Assembly: GCA_016714785.1 (NCBI GenBank)
Contig: JADKCC010000032.1
Coordinates: 1 to 64,000 of the forward strand
DNA length: 64,000 nucleotides
From: Saprospiraceae bacterium
GTDB lineage: Bacteria > Bacteroidota > Bacteroidia > Chitinophagales > Saprospiraceae
Reading direction: 5' to 3'
In this document: in pieces, positions 1 through 7,686 of the stretch
How the letters are laid out: every line of letters starts with the position of its first letter
Numbering within the stretch: the stretch's first letter is position 1
Made by a program: the position numbers and the translations under genes
The notes under the pieces: generated by a model
Seen by the model: only the letters and a program-made list of their open reading frames with translations
What the model was told of the DNA's origin: nothing
Databases searched by the model: none

Positions 1-66
1 TTGCGTTTATAGGCTGCCCTAGCACAACGAATGCATATTTGTGCTAAGGGAAAGTAATTCTATACG

Positions 67-636
67 CTATTTTCCGAATTTATAGCCCAAATTAATACCC
101 ATTGCAAAATTTCCTTTTGCACTTGAGTATTCCTTTTGTGCTATAGGAAAAACTGCTTTTTGATTCAATACATCAATTCTATAGCTTGCCCATGGTGTTA
201 GACTAAGTCTAGGTTGAGATTTAATGAATTTCCATTCGTAGAACACTATTGGACATGTCCTTAATACTTTTAAATCTTTCTCTTCGTTGGTGCTTTTTGA
301 AATAGCAGTCAAATCTTTGTATATCATTTGCACTCCAGCTATCCAATTTTCTTTTTTACCTAAGCGGTAGCCATAGCCAAGTTGTACAAACCAGTCTCTT
401 TTTTCACTGAAATCATCTTTTTTGGCATTCAAAAAATCAGGTAATTCATTAAACCCAACCGCTGAAAAAAGTCTATGTTTATTCGTATCGAAATTTAGCC
501 AAAGGCTTGCTCCTTTTGCGATAGGGTCCATCAAATCTGTTTGGATGGTTACACTTTTGCCATTATTGTAGTTTTCTTGTGCATCAAGTAAACTATATGT
601 GAATAGGAATACTACTAATATAAATATCTTTGACAT
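67..636 (-). CDS. outer-membrane-like exported protein, function unknown
   Basis: Encodes 189 residues. The first 19 form a typical signal peptide ending in LLDAQ, so the product is exported. The rest alternates short polar and aromatic segments and ends in a strand-like stretch (GINLGYKFGK), as in small outer-membrane beta-barrel proteins; I infer a barrel but recognise no family. A -7 element reading TACCTTTG lies on the minus strand at 666-673, 30 bases before the start, which supports this start and independent transcription. It lies downstream of the convergently oriented nothing and next to a Crp/Fnr gene on the same strand, with no sign that the two form an operon. Confidence 0.6.
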   Translation of the reverse strand: MSKIFILVVFLFTYSLLDAQENYNNGKSVTIQTDLMDPIAKGASLWLNFDTNKHRLFSAVGFNELPDFLNAKKDDFSEKRDWFVQLGYGYRLGKKENWIAGVQMIYKDLTAISKSTNEEKDLKVLRTCPIVFYEWKFIKSQPRLSLTPWASYRIDVLNQKAVFPIAQKEYSSAKGNFAMGINLGYKFGK

Positions 637-713
637 TGGTTTGAATATTAATTAAAAAATAAGGGCAAAGGTAATTTTCTTCTTCAAGCGAATCTTTTGC
701 AAATGCAAAAAAC

Positions 714-1268
714 TCATTTTAATTTTGCTCTTATTTTGCTCAAAGACGCATTGTTGATCCCAAGATAGGACGCAACGTAAATAAGTGGTATTTGCTGCAC
801 AATTTTTGGATTTTTTTCTAAAAGATTTTGGTATCTTTCCGTTGCTGTCATTGTCTGAAAATTTTGAAGTCTTTCAGCTGATTGTGAAAATGCAAATTCC
901 AATATTTTACTTTCCAATGCAAGCAGATTTAAATTCCCTATTTTTATTTTTTCAAATTCAGCATTGTTGAGTTTGAAAATGATTGATTTTTCAATGGCTT
1001 GGAGAAAGCATTCTGTTGGTTTATTAATATTAAAATTATTGGGAAAATAGAGGTCGTCCGTAAAATAGAAGTCAATTGTTTTTTCCACTCCATCTTTCAA
1101 AACGTATTTTCGCAAAAGTCCAGTCTCAACATAATAAATTGAATTGTCAACTGAAAATTGGTCAAATGCAAAGTCCCCTTTTTTGAGCTCAACAATTGAT
1201 ATATGGCTGTCTATTAGTGTTTTATCTATTTCGGATAGGTTGTTGATGATATCACTAATTTTTGTCAT
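714..1268 (-). CDS. Crp/Fnr family transcriptional regulator
   Basis: Encodes 184 residues from the ATG at 1268; an upstream ATG at 1295 would add nine residues that do not look like family N-termini. The N-terminal two thirds match the cyclic-nucleotide-binding beta-roll seen in Bacteroidota Crp/Fnr proteins (KKGDFAFDQF, YYVETGLLRKY, then an acidic FYFTDD stretch). The C-terminus carries a short helix-turn-helix (IPLIYVASYLGINNASLSKI), the usual compact form in this phylum. It probably senses an unknown small ligand or redox state and controls transcription. No haem or iron-sulfur cysteine pattern is visible. The target genes cannot be deduced from the position. Confidence 0.85.
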   Translation of the reverse strand: MTKISDIINNLSEIDKTLIDSHISIVELKKGDFAFDQFSVDNSIYYVETGLLRKYVLKDGVEKTIDFYFTDDLYFPNNFNINKPTECFLQAIEKSIIFKLNNAEFEKIKIGNLNLLALESKILEFAFSQSAERLQNFQTMTATERYQNLLEKNPKIVQQIPLIYVASYLGINNASLSKIRAKLK

Positions 1269-1295
1269 CGGGTGGATATTGCATAATTGGTACAA

Positions 1296-2109
1296 TTATT
1301 AAGGAAATTGATATTAAGAATCTTCAGTCATGCCATTCATAATACTTTACTGCATTCACCAACACTTCAAGTAGAACGAATCCTTTACCAATAAAAAAGG
1401 ATAATCACTGTCTAACTTCCGTGATCACAATGCGCAACGGGTTATTATCAAGAACAAATTTAGAAAGAATTTTCGAGATAGGGATGATTTTTATTGCTAG
1501 TAATTAGATTTCTTAATATTTTTTACAACTCAAAGTGGACATAGTCGATCTATGAAGCCCAAACTTTAATACTATTTAACTAGATTGAAATTATATAACT
1601 AAGTTTGAAAATTGCCCGGGGGGGGGGGGGGTGCCTTCGCTCCAGGATCGTTCAGTTATCTTTTGCATCTTTTGCTCACGTTTATTCCTTGGAATGCAAC
1701 CCAGAAAAAGTAAACAAAAACGCTAGTTCCGCAAATCGACAGGCTCCCAGGAGGTAACCTTGGTATTACCATCTCCCAAAGCAATATGTTACGTCGTATT
1801 TCTAAATCCTTGTAAATTGTCTTAAGTATTGATTATCAGTATTGTAAAGTAAGTTATCATTTAATTATTTAATGTGTAATTAGTTGACATTAATCCATTT
1901 ATCAACTCCGAAACTTCAATTATATAATTTGCTGCTTAAATGCTTAAAATGTTTTTTAAGACTTTACACATATTATTTTGCACTCTCAAATTCTTTACTT
2001 TGAATTTAGCCAAGAAAATATGTAAAATAGTACAACATAAATAATTTTCTTTTTATATTTGTCTTTAATATTGAAACATAAATTTTTGCACCTTAAATTT
2101 AATAAATGA
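1296..2109. other. gene-poor intergenic stretch
   Basis: No credible gene is seen here. It holds a run of 14 G (1618-1631), unique in this AT-rich window, and very AT-rich DNA from 1800 to 2100. On the minus strand about 1326-1400, a short readable piece ending NAVKYYEWHD before a stop could be the decayed C-terminus of a lost gene, but it is too short to name. Confidence 0.5.
1618..1631. repeat. homopolymeric G14 tract
   Basis: Fourteen consecutive G follow CCC in otherwise AT-rich intergenic DNA. Tracts like this can vary in length by polymerase slippage. It lies about 320 bases upstream of the Crp/Fnr start and about 740 bases before the next plus-strand gene, so a promoter-spacing role is not obvious. 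It could also be an assembly or basecalling artefact. Confidence 0.9.
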
Positions 2110-2358
2110 CCATTGAATAATTTGCTTTTGAGTTTGAATTGGCTAAGTCACAATTATATTTTAAGGATCAAAGCCACTTCAGAAAATACGAAAGACGTTA
2201 TACTACATGGCTCATATTTGCTAAAGGATGGCAATATTTGAATTGGTGGGTTACTTTTCCTTTTATTTGCTAAAATGATCCCGCCTTTTGATATGGGTTT
2301 GAACAGTTATTCACAAGACCTAAAGAACAAGGCAGAAAGTATTTATCAATCAAAATAA
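2110..2358 (+). pseudogene. possible decayed C-terminus of a small membrane-protein gene
   Basis: Reading in one frame from 2110 gives about 80 residues of protein-like sequence interrupted by a single TGA at 2239-2241. After that stop it continues as a hydrophobic segment (GGLLFLLFAKMIPPF) and a polar tail ending at TAA 2356-2358, just seven bases before the next gene. No good start codon or ribosome site is visible at its head. I infer a gene remnant with one internal stop. The family is unknown, and a chance open stretch is the alternative. Confidence 0.3.
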
Positions 2359-2364
2359 AATATT

Positions 2365-2772
2365 ATGAGTTACAAAATAGGGACTAAAACTGAACCTATG
2401 GCATTAAAAACACCACCTTTGACCAGTGAATATACTATGCATATCGATCAAAAAGATGGTAACGATATTTTGGTTTGTACCGTGGGAAAGACCATATTGC
2501 ACTACAATATAAACATATTGGATGATATGCATCAAATGTTGAAATCACACGGTGATTGGATGGAGCTCGGTAGTGCTGATGAACAAAAGCCAGCCAAAGA
2601 AGGAACTGTCGAAGCTTGGGGAAGGTCTGAGAACAATCCTGTAGGCGGATGGTATGGCCTGAAGAAGGGATATCGAGGGAGAGTAGGAATGTATATACCA
2701 CCTTTAATGGAGGCGCTTGGGCTTGCAGAGGTCACGCATGACCCAAAAGGAAATAAAATGAAAGCCATCTAG
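2365..2772 (+). CDS. conserved small hypothetical protein
   Basis: Encodes 135 residues and has no signal peptide. It is hydrophilic with a distinctive central Gly/Trp-rich part (EAWGRSENNPVGGWYGLKKGYRGRVGMYI). The protein resembles short uncharacterised proteins common in Bacteroidota, but I cannot assign a function. It is followed after 35 bases by two VOC-fold genes and a monooxygenase-like gene on the same strand, so the group may be co-transcribed as a small stress or detoxification set. That role is inferred only from the neighbours. Confidence 0.7.
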   Translation: MSYKIGTKTEPMALKTPPLTSEYTMHIDQKDGNDILVCTVGKTILHYNINILDDMHQMLKSHGDWMELGSADEQKPAKEGTVEAWGRSENNPVGGWYGLKKGYRGRVGMYIPPLMEALGLAEVTHDPKGNKMKAI

Positions 2773-2807
2773 TAGTTAAAAAATTTGTAAACCATATAAT
2801 AAAACAC

Positions 2808-3179
2808 ATGAAACTTGGAGCATTTTCGATTAGTTTGGCAGTAAAAGACATTCATAAGTCTAAAGAATTTTATGAAAAACTTGGATTTACCTACAAAGGA
2901 GGTAATATAGAACAAAATTGGGTTGTTTTAAAAAATGAAAATGCTGTAATCGGCTTATTTCAGGGCATGTTTGAAGATAATATTATCACTTTTAATCCAG
3001 GATGGGATAGCAATGCACAAAATATTGATAGCTTTGATGATGTCAGAGTGATTCAGGCACATCTAAGATCATTAGGAATCATATTGACCAGAGAAGCAGA
3101 CGAAACAACCACAGGTCCTGAATATATCACCTTGACTGATCCAGATGGAAATAATATTTTGGTCGATCAGCACAGATAG
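2808..3179 (+). CDS. VOC (glyoxalase/bleomycin-resistance fold) family protein
   Basis: Encodes 123 residues. The pattern is typical of a vicinal-oxygen-chelate protein: an opening strand (FSISLAVKDIHKSKEFYEKLGF), a mid segment NWVVLKNENAVIGLFQ, and a closing strand YITLTDPDGNNILVDQH. These small proteins bind a metal or a small hydrophobic ligand, and act as lyases, dioxygenases or drug-binding proteins. The canonical first His ligand is absent from the opening strand, so catalysis is uncertain. It sits 35 bases after the preceding gene and 44 before a second VOC gene; the two are unlike in sequence and not a recent duplication. Confidence 0.85.
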   Translation: MKLGAFSISLAVKDIHKSKEFYEKLGFTYKGGNIEQNWVVLKNENAVIGLFQGMFEDNIITFNPGWDSNAQNIDSFDDVRVIQAHLRSLGIILTREADETTTGPEYITLTDPDGNNILVDQHR

Positions 3180-3223
3180 TGTTTTACTTAATCTATATTA
3201 AATAATCAAAAAAATTTATTAAT

Positions 3224-3616
3224 ATGACATCACAACCAAAAAATCCATTTACTTGGGTAGAAATTTATGTTGAGGATATGAGCAGGGCTCAGCAATTTTA
3301 TGAAGCCGTATTGCAAATACAGATGATACCTATGCAAGCACCTGGAGACTTTGGCGATTTGGAAATGCTGAGTTTTCCTTGGGCACAAGGTGATACCAAT
3401 ATCAGCGGTGCGCTTTGCAAAACTAGTGACTTTAAGCCAGGAACAGGTGGTACATTGGTTTATTTTACCTGTGAAGATGCAGCGGTAGAAGTATCCAGAG
3501 TGGAGGCAGCAGGTGGAGCGGTATTGCAGGAGAAGTTTTCGATAGGAGACCATGGTTTTGTAGCATTGGCTATGGATACTGAAGGAAATACGATTGGGTT
3601 TCACTCCAATAAGTAA
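3224..3616 (+). CDS. VOC family protein
   Basis: Encodes 130 residues with one VOC module: the opening strand NPFTWVEIYVEDMSRAQQFY, a central GALCKTSDFKPGTGGTLVYF, and the closing VALAMDTEGNTIGFHSN. Glu in WVEI and Glu in DTEGN are plausible metal ligands, so this copy looks more like a metal-binding member than its neighbour. Similar single-module proteins are often labelled glyoxalase or lactoylglutathione lyase without proof. The next gene starts nine bases after its stop, which makes co-translation likely. Confidence 0.85.
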   Translation: MTSQPKNPFTWVEIYVEDMSRAQQFYEAVLQIQMIPMQAPGDFGDLEMLSFPWAQGDTNISGALCKTSDFKPGTGGTLVYFTCEDAAVEVSRVEAAGGAVLQEKFSIGDHGFVALAMDTEGNTIGFHSNK

Positions 3617-3625
3617 AATATCAAA

Positions 3626-3934
3626 ATGAACAAGTACTTATTACACAGCAAACTAACAGCCAAGCAAGGTCACCAAGGTGATCTTGCTGCAATTTTACTC
3701 GATGCTTCGAAGCTGGTCTCTACCGCAAAAGGCTGCCATCTCTACGTCGTCGGACATGATAGTATTGATCTGAATTCAGTTTACATTACAGAAATTTGGG
3801 ACACAAAAGAAGACCACGACCATTCGTTGAAAGTAGAAGGTGTACGAGATCTCATCATGAAAGCCATGCCATTATTGGATGGTCAGCCAACAAAAGGGCA
3901 GGAAATAGAGATACTTGGAGGTGCAGGTGTTTAA
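3626..3934 (+). CDS. antibiotic biosynthesis monooxygenase (ABM) domain protein
   Basis: Encodes 102 residues that fit the dimeric ferredoxin-like ABM fold: an opening strand YLLHSKLTAKQGHQGDL, then CHLYVVGHDSIDLNSVYITEIW and KEDHDHSLKVEGVRDLI. Family members are cofactor-free quinol monooxygenases (YgiN type) or act on reactive aromatic compounds. The spacing of nine bases after the VOC gene and 13 bases before the next ATG suggests a small operon handling electrophiles or quinones. That role is inferred. Confidence 0.8.
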   Translation: MNKYLLHSKLTAKQGHQGDLAAILLDASKLVSTAKGCHLYVVGHDSIDLNSVYITEIWDTKEDHDHSLKVEGVRDLIMKAMPLLDGQPTKGQEIEILGGAGV

Positions 3935-3947
3935 ATACGTTTATGAG

Positions 3948-4286
3948 ATGAAAATTAATCAAAAAGTAACAGAATATATTTACAGTGCAGCTGAAGAACA
4001 AATTGTCATTCTTGAAAAATTGCGAATGCTCATTCATCAAACAGTTGACAATGTTTCAGAAGAGATCAAATGGGGTTTTCCTGTCTTTGCCCAAATAAAA
4101 GATTTTGCATATTTACGCTTTGCTAAAAATCACATCACCCTTGGGTTTTACAATATTGACAAAATCAAAGACCCTAATAAACTACTGGAAGGAGAAGGGA
4201 ATACTTTGAAACATATTAAGATTAAAAGCCATAACGAAATTAAGGAAGATATGATTAAGGAATGGTTAATGGCAATTACAAATTGA
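3948..4286 (+). CDS. DUF1801-like (YdhG-type) protein
   Basis: Encodes 112 residues from the ATG at 3948. A longer frame from 3915 would overlap the preceding gene by 20 bases and adds an unlikely N-terminus. The sequence ILEKLRMLIHQTVDNVSEEIKWGFPVF followed by YLRFAKNHITLGFYN and a Lys-rich tail matches DUF1801, a small alpha/beta family related to iron-chaperone-like proteins. The exact function is unknown. It is probably the last gene of the unit that begins at 2365 or 2808. Confidence 0.8.
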   Translation: MKINQKVTEYIYSAAEEQIVILEKLRMLIHQTVDNVSEEIKWGFPVFAQIKDFAYLRFAKNHITLGFYNIDKIKDPNKLLEGEGNTLKHIKIKSHNEIKEDMIKEWLMAITN

Positions 4287-4701
4287 TTTAATAATAGCTG
4301 TTCCCTTTAAACCCTTTGACGGACAATATTGCAAACAAAATTTGAATACACCTATTTCCAATATTGGCCACAAACGTATCCCAAAAACAAGTTAGGAAAT
4401 CATTCAATGGTTTGATACAAGCAAAGATGTAGGAGCTTAATTTAAAGATAAAATATGATTAAACTTCAAGCATGAATTTCTTCAGCGCGTTAACAAATCA
4501 ACAAGTTACTACACTTTCAGTCATACTACCGCGAGCATTTTTCACATCAGTCAGCAGACCTAAAGAAAGCAAATATATATACTCAAAAACAAGGCTACGT
4601 CGGTGACTTCTATTTTTTATTTTTACACTTTAAGTATAAATATTTCTACATATATTGATTTTTTCTATATCTTTGTTTTTTTTATATATAGATAATGGAT
4701 T
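4287..4701. other. intergenic, possible gene debris
   Basis: No intact gene. A readable plus-strand stretch at about 4360-4440 (including EIIQWFDTSKDVGA between stops) may be decayed coding DNA. A TATCTTTG -7 element at 4668-4675 lies 26 bases before the next gene and is its likely promoter core. Confidence 0.4.
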
Positions 4702-7035
4702 ATGAGTGTGTATATCGCATCAGGTGAGCAACAAAAGATCATAGAAAACATAAAAAGTCTTGCTAATGTAGCATTCAGTGACCCTAAAATTGCCTTGCAT
4801 ACTATAGCTTTGCAGGTGAAAAATAATTGGTTAAAGGGCGAAGTCACAGTGATCATTATACCAAATCAGGAAGATCGTGAGCGATTTCTCTCTTACATCA
4901 GGAGTATGGGTATGGAACAAATGCTACTTACTATTCAATTGCAAGAGTCTATTTCTGACCAAGATTTGACTTTTTTAAGAAATATTTGTCAACAAGAAGT
5001 ACGGAAAAGTTACAAAGGTTATGATGAGTCTGAATATTATAATCAAAAGATCAAGCGTGATGCTGTACAATATTACAATCAAAAATATCAATCAATAAAG
5101 GAAGATAGAAGTTGGAGAGAAAGTTTAGATCAGTATTTAATGATGAAACCTAATTATCATACGTCAATACTTTACAGAGCTATAAACTCCGCGCTTTTCG
5201 AGTTTACTTTGGATGAAATGGCTCAAATAAGAGACACTATAAGTGATGCTCTGATGATTTATCAAAGAGAGTTTGAGATAAGCGAGACTTTGCAGATGCA
5301 CCATCTATTACATAAAAATGCACAGCATCCTGAACATTTGCAGGACGTGACTTATCAACTTTTTACTTTTAGAGAAGCAGCAGAAATACTGAGAGATAGA
5401 TTTTATCATTATCATAATGAATTGGAATCTAATTATATACAGAATATTCAGCAAAGTATAGGTTCAGTGCAAGATGAAATAGATCAGCTTAGTGTAAAGT
5501 TGCAAAGTTATATGGCCAATGCTGTTAAAACATCTATTTTGGGCTTTTTTTCCGACGAACAAAAACATAATGAAGGTTTAGCAAAAATTCTTTTAAAGGA
5601 TTGGAATAAATTAATGGAAAAGTTGGCTGAATGGCAGTTGGTCGATACAGTTCAGGTGAAAAAGTTACCTGAGGATGCTTTGGATATTTTAAATAGATGT
5701 AGGGAAAAACTGCAAGGGACCCATGAAAAGAAGATAGCACAAAAACATGATTATCTAAAATCTATCAATCGTTTTAATCTCAGTAACAATACGTTGTTTG
5801 ATTTGGAGTACGATCTGAATGCTTTGATTCATAGAATCAATGAAACTGAGATTCTTAAACAAAAGTTGGAAGTCAATACATTAAGTTTTTCAAAACAAAT
5901 GGATTTTATAACCGATCTAGTTTATCAAATCGAAATCATTCTGCTTAAAATAGAAAAAAATAATCACTTTTATAAGTGGTCATCTTTTATCAATACGTGT
6001 AGTGAGATAGAGCAGGAAGTGATCAAGCATTTGAAACTTATTGATCCAGGTGATTGGTTACATGCTTTTGACACTTGGTATTTGTATTCCATTTTGACAA
6101 AAAATAATTTGCACTTAACTTCAAGTAAAGACGTAAATCTGATATCAATGGGAAAATACTATGACGCATCAGTACAACACATAATTAAAGCCCAAATAAT
6201 TGAGTCAAAAAATAATGTAAAACAAGCTTTAGATAATCTTAAAAAGAACAATGAGCAATTATATGCTTCATTGATTAGGAATAAGAATTATTCAGTTCCA
6301 ATTCAATGGCGCTATCTATTAGCTGAAAATATGGATTTTTTTAGCAGTGTATTTCCTATTATTCTTTCCGATGATGACCAATTGGAACAGATTGCACACC
6401 GGGAACGTCAACATCTTATTATATTCGATAAAAGGGATATTAACGTTGAAATACTACAATTATTTAGTAGCGTCACCACCTATTATCAAAAGGATGAAAT
6501 AGCCGGAAAACAGGACTTTTTACTACTTCAACACCACCTACCAGGAGACAAGAAACTGGATGAAATTGCCATAAGTGAGCGATTGCCTTTGGTGAGGAGT
6601 ATGACAGATATTGTGATGAGCCTTGGCAAAACTCCCGAGGTCTTCCAAATGCGTAATGCAAGTATTATTTCCTTTGCATCACCTTATGTCAATCAAATTT
6701 TTACACGTAATCTTTACGATTTTGGCATAAAAAAAATCTTTAATGGTGGAGATCTAGGCGAGACAATTTTAGGCGCTCTATTGGACAGTGAAAGTCATAT
6801 TTATTTTATCATGGAAGATGGATTGTTTGATCAACTGAATACAGATACCATTTATTGGCAAGTGATAAACATCCAAAAAATGATGCAAGTAGGTTGCGAA
6901 ATATTAAACATAGATACATCCGCTTTGATGGCCAATCAAGATGAAGTCATCGACCCTATGGTGAGGCTTATAAAATCAAACCAACAACCATCCAAATCTG
7001 TGGTACAAAAACAGACAAGCCTTGAATTTATCTAG
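4702..7035 (+). CDS. large coiled-coil protein with degenerate SF1-helicase-like C-terminal half
   Basis: Encodes 777 residues, with no signal peptide or membrane segment. The N-terminus (res 1-90) has an alpha/beta look. Residues about 190-450 are long charged helices, probably coiled coil. From about 520 the order of segments resembles large superfamily-1 helicase/nuclease proteins: a basic helix, then FFSSVFPIILS, then HLIIFDKRD where active helicases have a Walker B box. A C-terminal QVINIQKMMQVGCEILNIDTS resembles the endonuclease-like tail of such proteins. No Walker A motif (GxxxxGKT) is visible, so ATP use is doubtful. The downstream gene overlaps it by 14 bases. I infer a nucleic-acid-related scaffold; the assignment is tentative. 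Confidence 0.6.
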   Translation: MSVYIASGEQQKIIENIKSLANVAFSDPKIALHTIALQVKNNWLKGEVTVIIIPNQEDRERFLSYIRSMGMEQMLLTIQLQESISDQDLTFLRNICQQEVRKSYKGYDESEYYNQKIKRDAVQYYNQKYQSIKEDRSWRESLDQYLMMKPNYHTSILYRAINSALFEFTLDEMAQIRDTISDALMIYQREFEISETLQMHHLLHKNAQHPEHLQDVTYQLFTFREAAEILRDRFYHYHNELESNYIQNIQQSIGSVQDEIDQLSVKLQSYMANAVKTSILGFFSDEQKHNEGLAKILLKDWNKLMEKLAEWQLVDTVQVKKLPEDALDILNRCREKLQGTHEKKIAQKHDYLKSINRFNLSNNTLFDLEYDLNALIHRINETEILKQKLEVNTLSFSKQMDFITDLVYQIEIILLKIEKNNHFYKWSSFINTCSEIEQEVIKHLKLIDPGDWLHAFDTWYLYSILTKNNLHLTSSKDVNLISMGKYYDASVQHIIKAQIIESKNNVKQALDNLKKNNEQLYASLIRNKNYSVPIQWRYLLAENMDFFSSVFPIILSDDDQLEQIAHRERQHLIIFDKRDINVEILQLFSSVTTYYQKDEIAGKQDFLLLQHHLPGDKKLDEIAISERLPLVRSMTDIVMSLGKTPEVFQMRNASIISFASPYVNQIFTRNLYDFGIKKIFNGGDLGETILGALLDSESHIYFIMEDGLFDQLNTDTIYWQVINIQKMMQVGCEILNIDTSALMANQDEVIDPMVRLIKSNQQPSKSVVQKQTSLEFI

Positions 7036-7492
7036 TAAGCACATAGATTTAGACCTCCTAACTTTTAAAGAAAGTTTGTCCACCAAAGAAAAGGGAGGAA
7101 AAAAGTATATTTTTGATAATATAAGAAAAAAATATCTTGTACTCCAGCCTGAAGAGTTTGTCAGACAATTATGTATCGCATGGCTGATACACACGGGTAT
7201 AAATCGCAATAATATCCAAGTGGAGAAGGCCATTAATATCAATGGTTTGTTGAGAAGATTTGATATTGTAGTGTACGATAAGTCAATAAAACCTTATATC
7301 TTGGTTGAGTGCAAAAGTCCCGATGTAACCATAGATCAAGCCACATTTGATCAAATTTCTGCATATCAGGTGGCTCTTAATGCACCGTATTTAATGGTGA
7401 CCAACGGCGTGAAATCATACATTACTCAATTAAATCATGTTGAAAAGACGTTTTATTTTTTTGATGCGATGCCCGATTGGAGATTACTGTAG
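7022..7492 (+). CDS. type I restriction HsdR N-terminal-like nuclease-fold protein
   Basis: Encodes 156 residues from a TTG start that overlaps the previous gene by 14 bases; no in-frame ATG occurs near the head, so TTG is the best choice and implies translational coupling. The sequence YIFDNIRKKYLVLQPEEFVRQ is the signature of the stand-alone HSDR_N_2 family in Bacteroidota. A PD-(D/E)xK active site is complete: D81 in RRFDIVVYD and E96-C-K98 in LVECKSP. The family has the nuclease fold of HsdR but lacks its motor. Some members seem to be conserved housekeeping genes. Here the pairing with the degenerate helicase-like protein suggests a joint DNA-related role. Confidence 0.85.
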   Translation: MNLSSKHIDLDLLTFKESLSTKEKGGKKYIFDNIRKKYLVLQPEEFVRQLCIAWLIHTGINRNNIQVEKAININGLLRRFDIVVYDKSIKPYILVECKSPDVTIDQATFDQISAYQVALNAPYLMVTNGVKSYITQLNHVEKTFYFFDAMPDWRLL

Positions 7493-7620
7493 TTAATGAA
7501 TTTTTCCCTTTATCACACTTGTGTTTTAACGTAAAACACTGAATACCAATGTGATTTTGGTTATAAAAAAACTTAACATTGAATTTTTTAATATTAATTT
7601 TACATTAAGTTAATGTTAAT

Positions 7621-7628
7621 TACCTTTG
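7621..7628 (+). promoter_or_regulatory. -7 promoter element of the TonB receptor gene
   Basis: TACCTTTG matches the Bacteroidota TAnnTTTG element and lies 58 bases before the receptor start. No TTG box is found at the expected distance upstream, only TTT/TTA-rich DNA. Confidence 0.45.
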
Positions 7629-7686
7629 CGATTAGTTTCAAAGTAAGAATTCACGCATTTTATTATTAAACCAATTAAACAATTTT

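Noticed and set aside
785..970. 61-codon plus-strand frame opposite the Crp/Fnr gene
   Set aside because: It is the antisense of a well-supported regulator and has no features of its own.
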